DNA of 49,464 nt from Salirhabdus salicampi (GTDB lineage Bacteria > Bacillota > Bacilli > Bacillales > Alkalibacillaceae): the NCBI RefSeq assembly GCF_024259515.1, contig NZ_JANBWE010000008.1:1-49464 (forward strand), in the 5' to 3' direction. The notes beneath the pieces are model-generated. The model made no database searches. It had not been told where the DNA came from and saw nothing but the letters and a program-made list of their open reading frames with translations. Below are positions 38,618 to 49,464 of this stretch, one piece after another; position 1 is the first letter of the stretch, and the number at the start of each line of letters is the position of its first letter. Position numbers and translations under genes: made by a program.

Positions 38618-40636
38618 ATGAATCGTGTTTTTCGTAATACAATCTTTTATTTAATTATCTTTTTAGTTGTCATTGGAATCGTTGGACTTTTTAAGGGCCC
38701 GAACCAAGAAACGAAAGACTTAAGCTACAATGAGTTCATAATCGCGTTGGATAATGGTCAAATCGAGGAAATGACCATTCAATATACAAACTTTGCCCAC
38801 GCCGTGACGGGTGAATTGGTCAATGACGATTCAACAACACCGTTTTTTACACAAATACCGGAAAACAATGAAGTGTATAACCGCGTAATAACCATTGCTG
38901 AAGATCAAGGTGTTATTTTACACATTGAAGAAGCAGAGGAACCCAATGGATGGGTGAGGTTTTTCACTTCCATTATCCCTTTCATTATTCTCTTCATCCT
39001 ATTCTTCTTCTTGCTTAACCAAATGCAAGGTGGCGGAAGCCGTGTAATGAATTTTGGTAAGAGTAAGGCGAAAATGTACAGCGAAGAGAAAAAGAAAGTG
39101 AAATTTAAAGATGTTGCCGGGGCGGATGAAGAGAAACAAGAGCTTGTTGAAGTTGTTGATTTCTTAAAAGACCCTCGTAAGTTTTCACAATTGGGAGCAC
39201 GGATCCCGAAAGGTGTCTTATTAGTTGGACCTCCGGGTACTGGTAAAACATTATTAGCGAGAGCAGTTGCAGGTGAAGCAGGAACACCATTCTTCACAAT
39301 TAGTGGTTCTGATTTTGTGGAAATGTTTGTAGGTGTTGGTGCATCAAGGGTACGTGACTTGTTCGAAAACGCTAAGAAAAACGCTCCTTGTATCATCTTC
39401 ATTGATGAGATTGATGCGGTTGGTCGTCAACGTGGCGCAGGTTTAGGTGGAGGCCATGACGAACGTGAGCAAACCTTAAACCAGTTGTTAGTTGAAATGG
39501 ACGGATTTGATGCCAATGAAGGAATTATTATCATTGCTGCAACAAACCGACCTGATATATTAGACCCTGCATTACTGCGTCCGGGACGTTTTGACCGTCA
39601 AATTACAGTTAACCGTCCAGATGTAAAGGGACGTGAAGCCGTCCTGAGAGTACATGCGAGGAATAAACCGTTAAGTGATTCTGTTGATGTAAAAACGATT
39701 GCATTACGTACACCTGGATTTTCTGGTGCAGATCTTGAGAACTTATTAAATGAGGCTGCGCTTGTAGCGGCTCGTGCGGATAAAGCAGAAGTGGATATGG
39801 ACGACGTCGATGAGGCGATTGACCGGGTAATTGCTGGTCCAGCGAAGAAAAGTCGTGTTATATCCGATAAAGAGCGAAATATTGTTGCCTACCATGAAAG
39901 TGGTCACACGGTCATTGGTATGGTATTAGATGAAGCCGATATGGTTCATAAAGTAACAATTGTTCCTCGTGGTCAAGCTGGAGGATACGCAGTGATGTTA
40001 CCTAAGGAAGATCGCTACTTTATGACAAAACCTGAATTATTGGATAAAATTACGGGTCTTCTCGGAGGCCGGGTTGCAGAAGAGATTATTTTTGGTGAAG
40101 TAAGTACAGGTGCCCATAATGACTTCCAACGAGCAACAGGTATCGCGAGAAAAATGGTTACAGAATACGGCATGAGTGAAAAACTCGGGCCACTACAGTT
40201 TGGTAGTACCTCAGGTGGTCAAGTATTCTTAGGCCGTGACATTCAAAACGAACAAAACTATAGTGACCAAATTGCATATGATATTGATCAAGAGGTACAA
40301 CGTTTCATTAAAGAGTGTTACGAGCGTGCTAAAACAATTCTTACGGAGAACCAGGATAAACTTGAATTGATTGCACAAACATTACTCGAAAGAGAGACAT
40401 TAGACGCTTCACAAATTAAGTCATTGTTTGAAGAAGGGAAAATGCCTGAGGGAACGACAGCCGCTATCGATGCACCAAAGGAAAGCAACGTTGAAGTTTC
40501 AGAAAAAGGCAATGCCCAATCAAAGGATGATGGTGACGTGAAGGTTAACATTAAGTCAAAAGACGAACACGAACCAAACCTTGATGAAACGAAAACAGAT
40601 AATGATTCGAAAAATGATGATGAACCAAAAAAATAG
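38618..40636 (+). CDS. ftsH: ATP-dependent zinc metalloprotease FtsH
   Basis: FtsH is a membrane-anchored AAA+ protease that degrades membrane and regulatory proteins. The 672-residue protein has two membrane segments (about 7-25 and 109-131), Walker A GPPGTGKT at 204-211, DEIDA Walker B, the SRH region and the zinc motif HESGH at 426-430. The C-terminal tail (about 610-672) is rich in Asp, Glu and Lys and is variable in the family. GGGAGGAGG precedes the ATG. Confidence 0.98.
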   Translation: MNRVFRNTIFYLIIFLVVIGIVGLFKGPNQETKDLSYNEFIIALDNGQIEEMTIQYTNFAHAVTGELVNDDSTTPFFTQIPENNEVYNRVITIAEDQGVILHIEEAEEPNGWVRFFTSIIPFIILFILFFFLLNQMQGGGSRVMNFGKSKAKMYSEEKKKVKFKDVAGADEEKQELVEVVDFLKDPRKFSQLGARIPKGVLLVGPPGTGKTLLARAVAGEAGTPFFTISGSDFVEMFVGVGASRVRDLFENAKKNAPCIIFIDEIDAVGRQRGAGLGGGHDEREQTLNQLLVEMDGFDANEGIIIIAATNRPDILDPALLRPGRFDRQITVNRPDVKGREAVLRVHARNKPLSDSVDVKTIALRTPGFSGADLENLLNEAALVAARADKAEVDMDDVDEAIDRVIAGPAKKSRVISDKERNIVAYHESGHTVIGMVLDEADMVHKVTIVPRGQAGGYAVMLPKEDRYFMTKPELLDKITGLLGGRVAEEIIFGEVSTGAHNDFQRATGIARKMVTEYGMSEKLGPLQFGSTSGGQVFLGRDIQNEQNYSDQIAYDIDQEVQRFIKECYERAKTILTENQDKLELIAQTLLERETLDASQIKSLFEEGKMPEGTTAAIDAPKESNVEVSEKGNAQSKDDGDVKVNIKSKDEHEPNLDETKTDNDSKNDDEPKK

Positions 40637-40653
40637 TTATTATTTAAAGATAG

Positions 40654-40687
40654 AGCTTCAGCCAGAATAAGTTGGCTGAAGCTTTTT
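40654..40687 (+). terminator. Terminator of ftsH
   Basis: A perfect 11-bp stem AGCTTCAGCCA/TGGCTGAAGCT (40654-40664 with 40673-40683) ends in TTTT. Confidence 0.9.
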
Positions 40688-40771
40688 GTTTGTGAAACTT
40701 GCAGTTGTGTGTAATCTTTGGTAAATATGATATGATGTAAAAGTGAAAGAGAAGAGAGCGATGTGATTTCT

Positions 40772-41557
40772 ATGATATTTGTTTTAGATGTAGGTAATAC
40801 AAACACTGTATTAGGTGTTTTTGAAAACGATGAGTTAGTATATCAATGGAGAATTGCTACTGATCGATATAAGACAGAAGATGAATATGGGATGCTTATT
40901 AAAAGTTTATTTGATCATAATGAGATAGAGATAAACGATGTTAAGGGAGTGATTATCTCCTCTGTAGTTCCCCCAATCATGTATGCATTAGAACGCATGT
41001 GCGAAATCTATTTCCATGTAAAGCCGTTAATTGTCGGTCAATCTTCCGTGAACTTAGGATTGAAGATGGCCTATCCGAATCCTCATGAAATTGGAGCGGA
41101 CCGGGTTGTAAATGCTGTCGGAGCAATTCGAGAATACGGGGCACCATTAATAATTATTGATTTTGGTACTGCCACAACGTATTGCTTTGTCAATGAAGAT
41201 AAAGAATATGAGGGTGGAGCAATCTCTCCTGGAATTAACATTGCTACAGAAGCGCTATATGCTAAGGCGGCTAAGTTACCACGAATAGAGATTACAAAAC
41301 CATCTGAGGTTGTCGGAACTTCAACTGTTGGAGCGATGCAAACAGGCTTATATTATGGGTACGTTGGTCAAGTAAACGAAATTGTTTCAAGAATGAAAAC
41401 GAAAGCTAAACAAGCGCCTAAAGTAGTAGCAACGGGAGGATTAGCATCATTAATAGCTAAGGAATCCCCTGCTATTGATATTGTAGATCCCTACCTTACA
41501 CTAAAGGGTCTTTATTGTATTTATAAGCGCAACGAGAATAACAAAGGAGATAGATAA
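40772..41557 (+). CDS. coaX: Type III pantothenate kinase
   Basis: CoaX phosphorylates pantothenate, the first step of coenzyme A synthesis, and unlike type I and II kinases it resists CoA feedback. The 261-residue protein shows the phosphate loop DVGNTNT at 6-12, GADRVVNA near 108-115 and DFGTATT at 130-136. ATG 40772 gives the family N-terminus, but GTG 40763 is in frame and better placed for GAAGAGAG. It overlaps or abuts hslO at TAATGATG. Confidence 0.95.
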   Translation: MIFVLDVGNTNTVLGVFENDELVYQWRIATDRYKTEDEYGMLIKSLFDHNEIEINDVKGVIISSVVPPIMYALERMCEIYFHVKPLIVGQSSVNLGLKMAYPNPHEIGADRVVNAVGAIREYGAPLIIIDFGTATTYCFVNEDKEYEGGAISPGINIATEALYAKAAKLPRIEITKPSEVVGTSTVGAMQTGLYYGYVGQVNEIVSRMKTKAKQAPKVVATGGLASLIAKESPAIDIVDPYLTLKGLYCIYKRNENNKGDR

Positions 41558-41559
41558 TG

Positions 41560-42429
41560 ATGAGTGACTATTTAATTAAAGCAACCGCTTTTAATCATAC
41601 GGTACGTGCATACGCGATTACATCAACAGAGACTGTAAATGAAGCGTGTAAAAGACAAGATACATGGGCAACTGCTTCTGCAGCATTAGGAAGAACGATT
41701 ACAGTAGCTGCCATGATGGGGGCAATGGTAAAAGGTGAAGATAAAATTACGGTTAAAGTGGAAGGAAATGGACCCATTGGGGCTATTATAGCGGATAGTA
41801 ACGCTAAAGGAGAAGTCCGTGGCTATGTAAAAAATCCACATGTTGATTTTGACCTAAATGAAAAAGGGAAATTAGATGTTCGTCGTGCTGTAGGAACGGA
41901 AGGTACAATTAGTGTTGTAAAGGACCTGGGAATGCGTGATCATTTCACAGGACAAGTACCGATTGTATCAGGAGAAATCAGTGAAGACTTTACGTATTAC
42001 TTTGTAAATTCCGAGCAGGTTCCATCAGCCGTTGGTGCTGGAGTACTTGTAAACCCTGATTTATCCATTTTGGCAGCAGGTGGATTTATCATACAAATGA
42101 TGCCAGGGGCAACTGAGGAAACAATTTCTCGATTAGAAAAGCATATTGCAAATATCCCTCCTATCTCTACGTTAATCAGAGAAGGTCATAGTCCGGAAGT
42201 AATATTAGAAAAACTTCTAGCTGGCGGAGATATGAACATATTAGAAAAGATGCCAATTGAATTTAAATGTCGTTGCTCAAGAGAAAGAATATCCAATGCT
42301 ATTACGGGACTCGGTAATGAAGAAATTCAAAGTATGATTGATGAAGACAAAGGAGCAGAAGCTACATGTCATTTCTGTAATGAAATATATCAGTTTTCTG
42401 CTGAGGAATTAGAACAATTAAAAAGTTAG
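41560..42429 (+). CDS. hslO: Redox-regulated chaperone Hsp33
   Basis: Hsp33 is a cytosolic holdase activated by oxidation. The 289-residue protein has the expected C-terminal zinc redox switch: C237 and C239 (CRC) and C270 and C273 (CHFC). ATG 41560 lies 9 bp after AAGGAGA; ATG 41557 is possible too. It follows coaX without a gap and is followed by yacD after 20 bp, suggesting one transcript. Confidence 0.96.
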   Translation: MSDYLIKATAFNHTVRAYAITSTETVNEACKRQDTWATASAALGRTITVAAMMGAMVKGEDKITVKVEGNGPIGAIIADSNAKGEVRGYVKNPHVDFDLNEKGKLDVRRAVGTEGTISVVKDLGMRDHFTGQVPIVSGEISEDFTYYFVNSEQVPSAVGAGVLVNPDLSILAAGGFIIQMMPGATEETISRLEKHIANIPPISTLIREGHSPEVILEKLLAGGDMNILEKMPIEFKCRCSRERISNAITGLGNEEIQSMIDEDKGAEATCHFCNEIYQFSAEELEQLKS

Positions 42430-42449
42430 CAGTCGAGAGGTGACCGACA

Positions 42450-43334
42450 TTGTCGAAACGCTTGCTATTAGGTATGGTACTCGTTTTACTTATTACCAAT
42501 ATCGCAACTGTAACATTTATTATAAAAGGGAATAGTAATCAAGATGTAAGTGAAGAGGAACATCCGGCAATTGTCGGCACCGAACCGATTACTGCTGCAA
42601 AGTTAAACACAGTTTTACACGATCAGTATGGGCAAAAAGTTTTAGAAGACTTAATCAATGAGATAGTTGTGATGGAACTTGCTGAGCAAAATAATTTATC
42701 CCTTAACGAAAAATGGGTACAACGAGAAGTATCTGTCATTGAAACGGCTTCCACTCTTCTAAACAGTACGGAGCGTATAGAGCAACGCAACATATGGGAC
42801 GACAAGGTGCGTTATCAACATTATTTGGAAGATTTATTAACAAGAGACGTTGTTGTGTCAGATCGAGAAATCGAGCAATATTACAACGAAAATCGTGGCA
42901 GACTTACCTTCCCAAGGACGTATCAATTATCACATATAGAAGTAAAAGATTATGCTACAGCAAATGAAGTTATAACGGACTTAGAAGAAGGTGCATCTTT
43001 TCCATCACTAGCCGCAGAATATTCTATTGATGACAATACGAATGATCAAGGTGGATACCTAGGTTACTTGGCTGACGGAAACTTGTACTTACCGGAACAG
43101 TATTATGATATAGCAAGTTCTTTAGAAAGTGATACATACAGTGAACCATTTCAAACTGGGAACAGGTACGCTATCTTATACTTGCATACCACTCTGCCGG
43201 AAATTAGCTTTTCGTTAAACGAGGTTAGAGGAGAGATTCGTCGGCGGATTGCCAAAAACAAGATGGGAAACAACCCTATGTCACCCAGAGTGCTTTGGGA
43301 TGAAGTTGGTGTTGAATGGAACTATAACGATTAA
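42450..43334 (+). CDS. yacD: PrsA/SurA-like peptidyl-prolyl isomerase, membrane-anchored (YacD)
   Basis: The 294-residue protein starts with a signal anchor (about 4-24) and has no lipobox cysteine, unlike PrsA. A SurA-N-like helical region (about 45-130) leads to a parvulin-type domain (about 140-240), marked by YQLSHIEVKDYATA, FPSLAAEYSIDD and GGYLGYL. It probably helps proteins fold outside the membrane. TTG 42450 has GAGGTGAC upstream. The partner clients are unknown. Confidence 0.88.
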   Translation: MSKRLLLGMVLVLLITNIATVTFIIKGNSNQDVSEEEHPAIVGTEPITAAKLNTVLHDQYGQKVLEDLINEIVVMELAEQNNLSLNEKWVQREVSVIETASTLLNSTERIEQRNIWDDKVRYQHYLEDLLTRDVVVSDREIEQYYNENRGRLTFPRTYQLSHIEVKDYATANEVITDLEEGASFPSLAAEYSIDDNTNDQGGYLGYLADGNLYLPEQYYDIASSLESDTYSEPFQTGNRYAILYLHTTLPEISFSLNEVRGEIRRRIAKNKMGNNPMSPRVLWDEVGVEWNYND

Positions 43335-43376
43335 CATTGGTCTACATTCAAAATATTCATAAAGAAAGCATTTTCA

Positions 43377-43405
43377 TTGACAGATTGGAATAAATTACAT
43401 AAAGT
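43377..43405 (+). promoter_or_regulatory. Promoter of cysK
   Basis: TTGACA (43377-43382) and TAAAGT (43400-43405) are 17 bp apart. GGGAATTA at 43438-43445 and TTGGAAT in the spacer recall half-sites of the cysteine repressor CymR, but this is weak. Confidence 0.55.
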
Positions 43406-43457
43406 AGTATTAAATTGATAATACCAATCAAAATACTGGGAATTAGAGGTGAGCATG

Positions 43458-44378
43458 ATGAAAGTATTTGAGAACATTGCAGAAGTTATCGGAAATACAC
43501 CAATTGTAAAATTGAAGAAAGTTGATGACAACAGTGCTGATGTTTATGTGAAGCTTGAATACATGAATCCGGGCAGTTCTGTAAAAGACCGTATCGCTTA
43601 TTCAATGATTACAGACGCTGAAGAAAATGGATTATTAAAGCAAGGTGATACGATTATTGAACCTACGAGTGGGAACACAGGAATTGGTTTAGCAATGGTT
43701 GCTGCCGCAAAAGGTTATAAAGCGGTTCTAGTCATGCCTGACACAATGAGTCAAGAGCGTCGGAATTTGCTACGTGCGTACGGTGCGGAACTAGTGTTAA
43801 CCCCAGGTAGTGAAGGTATGAAAGGTGCAATCCGAAAAGCAGAAGAACTTCAAAAAGAAAACGGCTATTTTATGCCTCAACAATTCGACAATGAAGCCAA
43901 TCCAAAAATACATGAACAAACAACAGGAAAAGAGATAGTTGCCCAAATGGGGGAACAACTTGACGCTTTTGTTTCTGGGATTGGAACAGGTGGTACAATC
44001 ACAGGAGCTGGAAAAGTGTTGAAAGAAAACTACGACAACATAAAGATTTATGCCGTAGAACCAGAGGCTTCTCCTATCTTATCCGGAGGAGATCCAGGTC
44101 CACACAAAATTCAGGGAATCGGTGCAGGATTTGTTCCTTCAATTTTAAATACTGAAATATATGATGAAGTAATTACAGTATCAAATGATGAAGCTTTTGA
44201 ATCTGCAAGAGAAACGGCAAAAAACGAAGGAATCCTGGGAGGTATTTCCTCCGGCGCTGCAATTCACGCAGCGAGACAAGTCGCGGCTAACTTAGGTAAA
44301 GGGAAAAAAGTACTCGCAATTCTCCCGAGTAATGGGGAACGTTACTTATCAACACCACTTTACAATTTTGATGACTAA
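43458..44378 (+). CDS. cysK: Cysteine synthase (O-acetylserine sulfhydrylase A)
   Basis: CysK makes cysteine from O-acetylserine and sulfide with PLP. The 306-residue protein has the PLP lysine K43 in NPGSSVKDR, the SGNTG substrate loop at 71-75, a GTGGT phosphate loop near 178-182 and GGISSGAA near the C-terminus. In-frame starts at 43449 (GTG), 43455 and 43458 exist; GAGGTGA lies 5 bp before 43458. In B. subtilis pabB-pabA-pabC come next; here a terminator and folP follow. Confidence 0.96.
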   Translation: MKVFENIAEVIGNTPIVKLKKVDDNSADVYVKLEYMNPGSSVKDRIAYSMITDAEENGLLKQGDTIIEPTSGNTGIGLAMVAAAKGYKAVLVMPDTMSQERRNLLRAYGAELVLTPGSEGMKGAIRKAEELQKENGYFMPQQFDNEANPKIHEQTTGKEIVAQMGEQLDAFVSGIGTGGTITGAGKVLKENYDNIKIYAVEPEASPILSGGDPGPHKIQGIGAGFVPSILNTEIYDEVITVSNDEAFESARETAKNEGILGGISSGAAIHAARQVAANLGKGKKVLAILPSNGERYLSTPLYNFDD

Positions 44379-44396
44379 TAAAAAAACAAATCAAAG

Positions 44397-44430
44397 AGCC
44401 ATACACGGAAAAGCGTGTATGGCTTTTTTA
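44397..44430 (+). terminator. Terminator of cysK
   Basis: A perfect 11-bp stem AGCCATACACG/CGTGTATGGCT (44397-44407 with 44414-44424) precedes a T-run. Confidence 0.92.
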
Positions 44431-44509
44431 TGCCTAAAATGAAATTGTACAGGACATTGTGTAAAATGGATTGAGGAGAAATAGTACGTCAGAAAGGAGA
44501 TGGTTCTAT

Positions 44510-45328
44510 ATGTTGCTACATACGGACAAGAAAAAATACGACCTTTTGAAAGAAACACTTGTAATGGGGATATTAAATATTACCCCGGATTCATTTTCAG
44601 ATGGAGGAAAGTTTTTGCGGGAAGGGAATGCGGTAAAACAAGCAGAGTCAATGGTTCAAAATGGTGCACATATCATTGACATCGGTGGAGAATCAACGAG
44701 GCCAGGACACAAACCGGTTTCTGCTGAGGAAGAAACGGAGAGAATTGTTCCGGTTTTTCAAGCCTTATCAAATAAGGTCCAAGTCCCTCTTTCCGTTGAT
44801 ACATATAAAGCCAAAACGGCGGAGGCGGCGCTGAAGCACGGTGCGGATATAATTAACGATGTATGGGGAGCGAAAAAGGATCCCGATATCGCCGATGTTG
44901 CTGCTAATCATAATGCTCCAATTGTATTAATGCACAACCGTGAAAACAAACATTACGATGATCTTATGGAAGATATGAAAAGGGATTTGTATGAAAGTAT
45001 CAACATTGCGAAAAAAGCAGGAGTACCTGATCATAATATTATACTCGACCCAGGGATAGGATTTGCCAAGACAATGAAGCAGAACTTACTTGTTATACGA
45101 CGTTTACATGAACTGCAAATAATGGGGTATCCAATTTTGTTAGGTACATCAAGAAAATCGTTTATCGGTCATGTATTAAATGCGGGTGTGGATGAACGTG
45201 TTGAAGGTACAGGTGCAACTGTATGTATTGGAATTGAAAAGGGTGCACATATTGTACGGGTTCACGATGTGAAGTCAATGGCCCGAATAGCAAAAATGAC
45301 AGATGCCATGATTGGCAAAGGGGAATAA
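44510..45328 (+). CDS. folP: Dihydropteroate synthase
   Basis: FolP condenses p-aminobenzoate with hydroxymethyl-dihydropterin pyrophosphate; it is the target of sulfonamides. The 272-residue TIM barrel has MGILNITPDSFSDGG at 19-33, DIGGESTRPG near 59-68 and GTSRKSF near 214. AAAGGAGA is 9 bp before ATG 44510; the frame opens at 44471. Called sul in B. subtilis. folB and folK follow closely, but no PABA synthesis genes are present in the window. Confidence 0.96.
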   Translation: MLLHTDKKKYDLLKETLVMGILNITPDSFSDGGKFLREGNAVKQAESMVQNGAHIIDIGGESTRPGHKPVSAEEETERIVPVFQALSNKVQVPLSVDTYKAKTAEAALKHGADIINDVWGAKKDPDIADVAANHNAPIVLMHNRENKHYDDLMEDMKRDLYESINIAKKAGVPDHNIILDPGIGFAKTMKQNLLVIRRLHELQIMGYPILLGTSRKSFIGHVLNAGVDERVEGTGATVCIGIEKGAHIVRVHDVKSMARIAKMTDAMIGKGE

Positions 45329-45333
45329 TCAGT

Positions 45334-45696
45334 ATGGATAAAATATTTTTAAGTGGAATGGAGTTTTTCGGTTTTCACGGTGTATTTCCAGAGGAAAACA
45401 AATTAGGGCAGAAGTTTTTCGTTGACTTAATTTTAGAACTCCCATTAAAGGATGCAGGGTTACATGATAATATAGAAAACAGTGTAGATTATGGGGAAGC
45501 TTATATGGTAACCCGTAGTATTGTAGAAGGGAAACCGAGAAAGCTTCTTGAGGCAGTTGCTGAGGATGTATGTGATAAACTGCTAACCGAATTTAAACGA
45601 TTGAAAGCTGTAACCGTAAAAATATCAAAGCCGGGAGCACCAATAAAAGGTTATTTTGATACAGTTGGAATTGAAATACGTAGGGAGCGTTCATAA
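45334..45696 (+). CDS. folB: Dihydroneopterin aldolase
   Basis: FolB converts dihydroneopterin to hydroxymethyl-dihydropterin and glycolaldehyde. The 120-residue protein has the N-terminal GMEFFGFHGVFPEE, the YGEAY motif and the catalytic lysine in VKISKPGAPIKG. It begins 5 bp after folP and its stop overlaps the folK start by one base. Confidence 0.96.
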   Translation: MDKIFLSGMEFFGFHGVFPEENKLGQKFFVDLILELPLKDAGLHDNIENSVDYGEAYMVTRSIVEGKPRKLLEAVAEDVCDKLLTEFKRLKAVTVKISKPGAPIKGYFDTVGIEIRRERS

Positions 45697-46220
45697 TGAA
45701 TGAAGCTATAATAGGATTAGGGTCTAATATTAACCCTAAACAAAACTATTTACAAAAAGCTGTTCACCTTTTAAATCATGCGCAGGGTGTTAGGGTAGAG
45801 AAGATGTCCTCTGTTTATGAAACAGAACCGGTAGGCTACACAGAACAGGATGCCTTTTTAAATATGGTGGTTAAGGTTAAAACTCATCTCACGCCTGATG
45901 AATTGCTTACCGTTTGCCAACAAGTTGAAATGAAGTTAGGCCGAAAACGGGAAATAAAATGGGGGCCAAGAACAATAGACCTTGACATTTTACTGTATAA
46001 TCAAGAGAATATTGTTACAGAGCATCTGCAAATTCCCCACCCTCGTATGTGGGAGCGAGCGTTTGTTCTTATACCGCTCATTGAACTAGCGGACGATCTT
46101 GTCATCAATGGTAGGCGACTATCGTTATATATAAAGGATTTAAGTGAGGAAGAACGAAAAGGAGTATCAATATGGGGACAGATAAGTGGGGAAGAAGAAT
46201 TCGGGCATATCGAAAGTTAA
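45696..46220 (+). CDS. folK: HPPK, 6-hydroxymethyl-dihydropterin pyrophosphokinase
   Basis: FolK transfers pyrophosphate from ATP to hydroxymethyl-dihydropterin, giving the FolP substrate. The 174-residue protein shows GLGSNINPKQNYL at the start, ETEPVGYTEQDAF near 42-54 and the signature GPRTIDLDILLY at 90-101. Its last 49 bases overlap yazB in another frame. Confidence 0.96.
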   Translation: MNEAIIGLGSNINPKQNYLQKAVHLLNHAQGVRVEKMSSVYETEPVGYTEQDAFLNMVVKVKTHLTPDELLTVCQQVEMKLGRKREIKWGPRTIDLDILLYNQENIVTEHLQIPHPRMWERAFVLIPLIELADDLVINGRRLSLYIKDLSEEERKGVSIWGQISGEEEFGHIES

Positions 46221-46384
46221 AGGGATTCACACAAGTTGGATTTGCCAATGCACTTGGATATTCAACCTCTATTATCGGAGAAGTAGAACGAGGATCTAGA
46301 CAACCTGATGAAAAACTTCTTCGTAAAGTGTCTGAAGTACTTGATATTCCTTTGGAGGAACTAGCACCAGAAGACAATAATTAA
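46172..46384 (+). CDS. yazB: Xre-family helix-turn-helix protein YazB
   Basis: The 70-residue protein is a single Cro/C1-type HTH: IRAYRKLKGFTQVGFANALG, STSIIGEVERG, then RKVSEVLDI. Its targets are unknown; linkage to folK and dusB is conserved in Bacillus. It starts inside folK (AAAGGAG upstream within folK) and ends 12 bp before dusB. Confidence 0.9.
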   Translation: MGTDKWGRRIRAYRKLKGFTQVGFANALGYSTSIIGEVERGSRQPDEKLLRKVSEVLDIPLEELAPEDNN

Positions 46385-46396
46385 GGAGGAATAAAT

Positions 46397-47389
46397 ATGT
46401 TTAAGATCGGAAACATCGAAATACCGAATCAGGTAGTGCTAGCACCGATGGCAGGTGTATGTAACTCGGCCTTTCGGTTAACGGTGAAAGAATTTGGGGC
46501 AGGCTTAGTATGTGCGGAAATGGTTAGTGATAAAGGAATTGTCAACAAAAACGAGAAGTCGATGAACATGCTTTATATAGATGAAGAAGAGAAACCATTA
46601 AGTTTACAAATCTTCGGTGGAGAAAAGAAAACATTAGTGGAAGCTGCTTCATTTGTAGATCAAAACACAAACGCTGATATTATTGACATTAATATGGGTT
46701 GCCCAGTTCCGAAAATTACAAAAGTTGATGCAGGGGCAAAATGGTTGCTGGATCCTGAGAAGATACATGAAATGGTATCAGCTGTTGTTGAATCTGTAGA
46801 GAAGCCGGTTACAGTAAAAATGCGTACTGGTTGGGACGAGGATCATATTCTGGCAGTAGAAAATGCACAAGCAATTGAAGCTGCAGGTGCCAAGGCGGTC
46901 GCGTTACACGGAAGAACCCGTGTCCAAATGTATGAAGGTGAAGCGGACTGGAGCATCGTAAAGACAGTAAAAGAAAGTGTAAACATACCTGTTATAGGGA
47001 ATGGTGATATTAGTACACCACAAGATGCGAAGCGTCGTTTAGAAGAAACGGGCGTAGATGCAGTGATGATTGGTCGAGCTGCTTTAGGAAATCCTTGGAT
47101 TATTTATAGTACAGTTAAATATTTAGAAACAGGTGAGCTTATTGGCGAACCATCTGTAAGAGAAAAAATTGACGTGTGTTTACTTCATATGGAACGATTA
47201 ATTCAACTTAAAGGTGAAAAAGTAGCACTACTAGAAATGCGTAAGCATGCCGCTTGGTACTTGAAAGGCATACGTGGTAATGGTAAAGTAAGGAAACGTA
47301 TAAACGAATGTGAAACAAGAGTTGAATTGGTGAAGATATTAACGGATTTTGTTAATGAAGCAGAAGAGAAAGAAAGAATGCTGGCATAA
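46397..47389 (+). CDS. dusB: tRNA-dihydrouridine synthase
   Basis: A flavin enzyme reducing uridines in tRNA to dihydrouridine. The 330-residue protein has APMAGVCNSAFR near 16-27, DINMGCP with catalytic C102, KMRTGWD and LHGRTR, all typical of the DUS family. AAGGAGG precedes the ATG. It is known as yacF in B. subtilis; recent naming varies between dusB and dus1, so the exact site modified is inferred. Confidence 0.95.
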   Translation: MFKIGNIEIPNQVVLAPMAGVCNSAFRLTVKEFGAGLVCAEMVSDKGIVNKNEKSMNMLYIDEEEKPLSLQIFGGEKKTLVEAASFVDQNTNADIIDINMGCPVPKITKVDAGAKWLLDPEKIHEMVSAVVESVEKPVTVKMRTGWDEDHILAVENAQAIEAAGAKAVALHGRTRVQMYEGEADWSIVKTVKESVNIPVIGNGDISTPQDAKRRLEETGVDAVMIGRAALGNPWIIYSTVKYLETGELIGEPSVREKIDVCLLHMERLIQLKGEKVALLEMRKHAAWYLKGIRGNGKVRKRINECETRVELVKILTDFVNEAEEKERMLA

Positions 47390-47417
47390 TTGACATATTT
47401 GATTATTTTATCGAATT

Positions 47418-47449
47418 AAGGGCTGCCAGTTATTGCTGGTGGTCCTTTT
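47418..47449 (+). terminator. Terminator between dusB and lysS
   Basis: A 12-bp stem with several G-T pairs (47418-47429 with 47436-47447) is followed by TTTTA. It leaves 36 bp before lysS, with no clear promoter, so partial readthrough is likely. Confidence 0.7.
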
Positions 47450-47470
47450 ATTTATGGAATTGAACTTTGA

Positions 47471-48967
<1,497 letters not shown>

Positions 48968-48978
48968 TATTACAATGT

Positions 48979-49013
48979 GAACCTTGTTGCGGGAACGTGA
49001 CAAGGTTCTTTTT
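48979..49013 (+). terminator. Terminator of lysS
   Basis: A perfect 9-bp stem GAACCTTGT/ACAAGGTTC (48979-48987 with 49000-49008) is followed by TTTTT. Confidence 0.9.
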
Positions 49014-49098
49014 ATAGAAGAGAGTAATATAAAATTCGACACAATTCACTGTCGATAGTCATAAATATTTCTGAATATACTTACTTTAAAAAAGATAC

Positions 49099-49127
49099 TT
49101 GATTAATGATAGAATCCATGATAAATT
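49099..49127 (+). promoter_or_regulatory. Possible rRNA promoter P1
   Basis: TTGATT (49099-49104) and TAAATT (49122-49127), 17 bp apart, with TG before the -10. It lies about 94 bp upstream of the stronger P2. Tandem promoters are usual for Bacillus rrn operons. The gap 48968-49351 holds the lysS terminator, both promoters and the leader, and no gene. Confidence 0.5.
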
Positions 49128-49192
49128 ATTAAACGTTGCTGATAGCGAAACAAAACAACGCGGCAACAAAAAACATTTTTTTCAAAAAGATG

Positions 49193-49221
49193 TTGACGAA
49201 AGACATCGAAAATGTTATATT
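49193..49221 (+). promoter_or_regulatory. rRNA promoter P2
   Basis: TTGACG (49193-49198) and TATATT (49216-49221), 17 bp apart, with TG one base before the -10. It is preceded by an A/T-rich tract that may act as an UP element. Confidence 0.8.
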
Positions 49222-49274
49222 AATAAAGTCGCCATTTTGAAGCGACAAACAACTTATTTCGAATGATTTCGAAC

Positions 49275-49291
49275 CTTGAAAACTGAACAAA
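49275..49291 (+). promoter_or_regulatory. rRNA leader antitermination (boxA-like) region
   Basis: TTGAAAACTGAACAAAA is a segment found conserved in Bacillus rRNA leaders and spacers and overlaps the boxA-like motif used in Nus-dependent rRNA antitermination. Role assigned by position and similarity only. Confidence 0.5.
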
Positions 49292-49351
49292 ACGACCAGT
49301 AATGTCAATTTCGATTTTTTATTATTTAGCTAGAGAACAAGTTTTCCAACT

Positions 49352-49464
49352 TTTATGGAGAGTTTGATCCTGGCTCAGGACGAACGCTGGCGGCGTGCCT
49401 AATACATGCAAGTCGAGCGCGGGAAGCAATTTGATCTCTTCGGAGTGACGATTGTGGAACGAGC
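49352..49464 (+). rRNA. rrs: 16S ribosomal RNA (5' end, cut by window)
   Basis: The sequence shows the conserved 5' start GGAGAGTTTGATCCTGGCTC, the GACGAACGCTGGCGGCGTGC block and ACATGCAAGTCGA. It runs off the right edge of the window at about position 113 of the gene. The exact 5' end is approximate. Confidence 0.97.

Noticed and set aside
43383-43445. CymR operator at cysK
   Set aside because: Only loose half-sites (TTGGAAT, GGGAATTA) are visible. I do not trust the match without a genome-specific motif.

Overview
The window is a chromosomal segment of a low-GC, endospore-forming Bacillota bacterium, most likely a member of the Bacillaceae. Gene order matches, almost gene for gene, the Bacillus subtilis origin-proximal segment from the 5S end of one rRNA operon (csfB/gin side) to the 16S start of the next (lysS side). 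I cannot name the genus from the sequence. All protein genes except abrB, and both partial rRNA operons, read on the + strand. abrB and a tRNA-Met/tRNA-Glu pair read on the - strand.

Layout. 1-520: 5S rRNA and csfB (gin). 590-2670: yaaO-tmk. 2780-7600: darA-yaaR-holB-ricT-yabA, then trmN6-rsmI, then convergent abrB. 8120-14010: metG, tatD, yabE, rnmV-rsmA. 14000-18010: yabG, veg, sspF, ispE-purR, spoVG. 18100-26410: glmU-prs, rplY(ctc), pth, fin, mfd, spoVT. 26500-31650: yabM-yabN-rqcP-yabP-yabQ-divIC-yabR. 31760-32120: tRNA island. 32260-36460: spoIIE, yabS-yabT. 36540-44380: tilS-hpt, ftsH, coaX-hslO-yacD, cysK. 44510-48970: folP-folB-folK-yazB-dusB-lysS. 49100-49464: rRNA promoters, leader and the first ~113 nt of 16S rRNA.

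How the genes work together. Many encode core information processing: methionyl- and lysyl-tRNA synthetases, TilS and DusB tRNA modification, RsmA/RsmI rRNA methylation, 5S processing by RnmV, Pth, Mfd and HolB. Others feed precursor supply: Prs, PurR, Hpt, GlmU, IspE, CoaX, folate steps and CysK. Interleaved is a dense sporulation set: Gin, YabG, SspF, SpoVG, Fin, SpoVT, YabP/YabQ, SpoIIE, YabS/YabT and AbrB. Several sporulation genes carry readable alternative-sigma or Spo0A sites: sigma-F-like promoters before fin and yabS, a sigma-G-like promoter before spoVT, a sigma-H-like promoter before spoVG, and tandem 0A boxes at abrB. A sigma-B-like promoter precedes rplY/ctc.

Compared with my memory of B. 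subtilis, xpaC-yaaN, yazA, yabJ and pabB-pabA-pabC are absent, and the tRNA pair appears inverted. I found no phage, transposon, CRISPR or defence island and no clearly undescribed system. The interest lies in regulatory architecture and local gene loss. Gene assignments rest on recognising family motifs and synteny; no database search was run.
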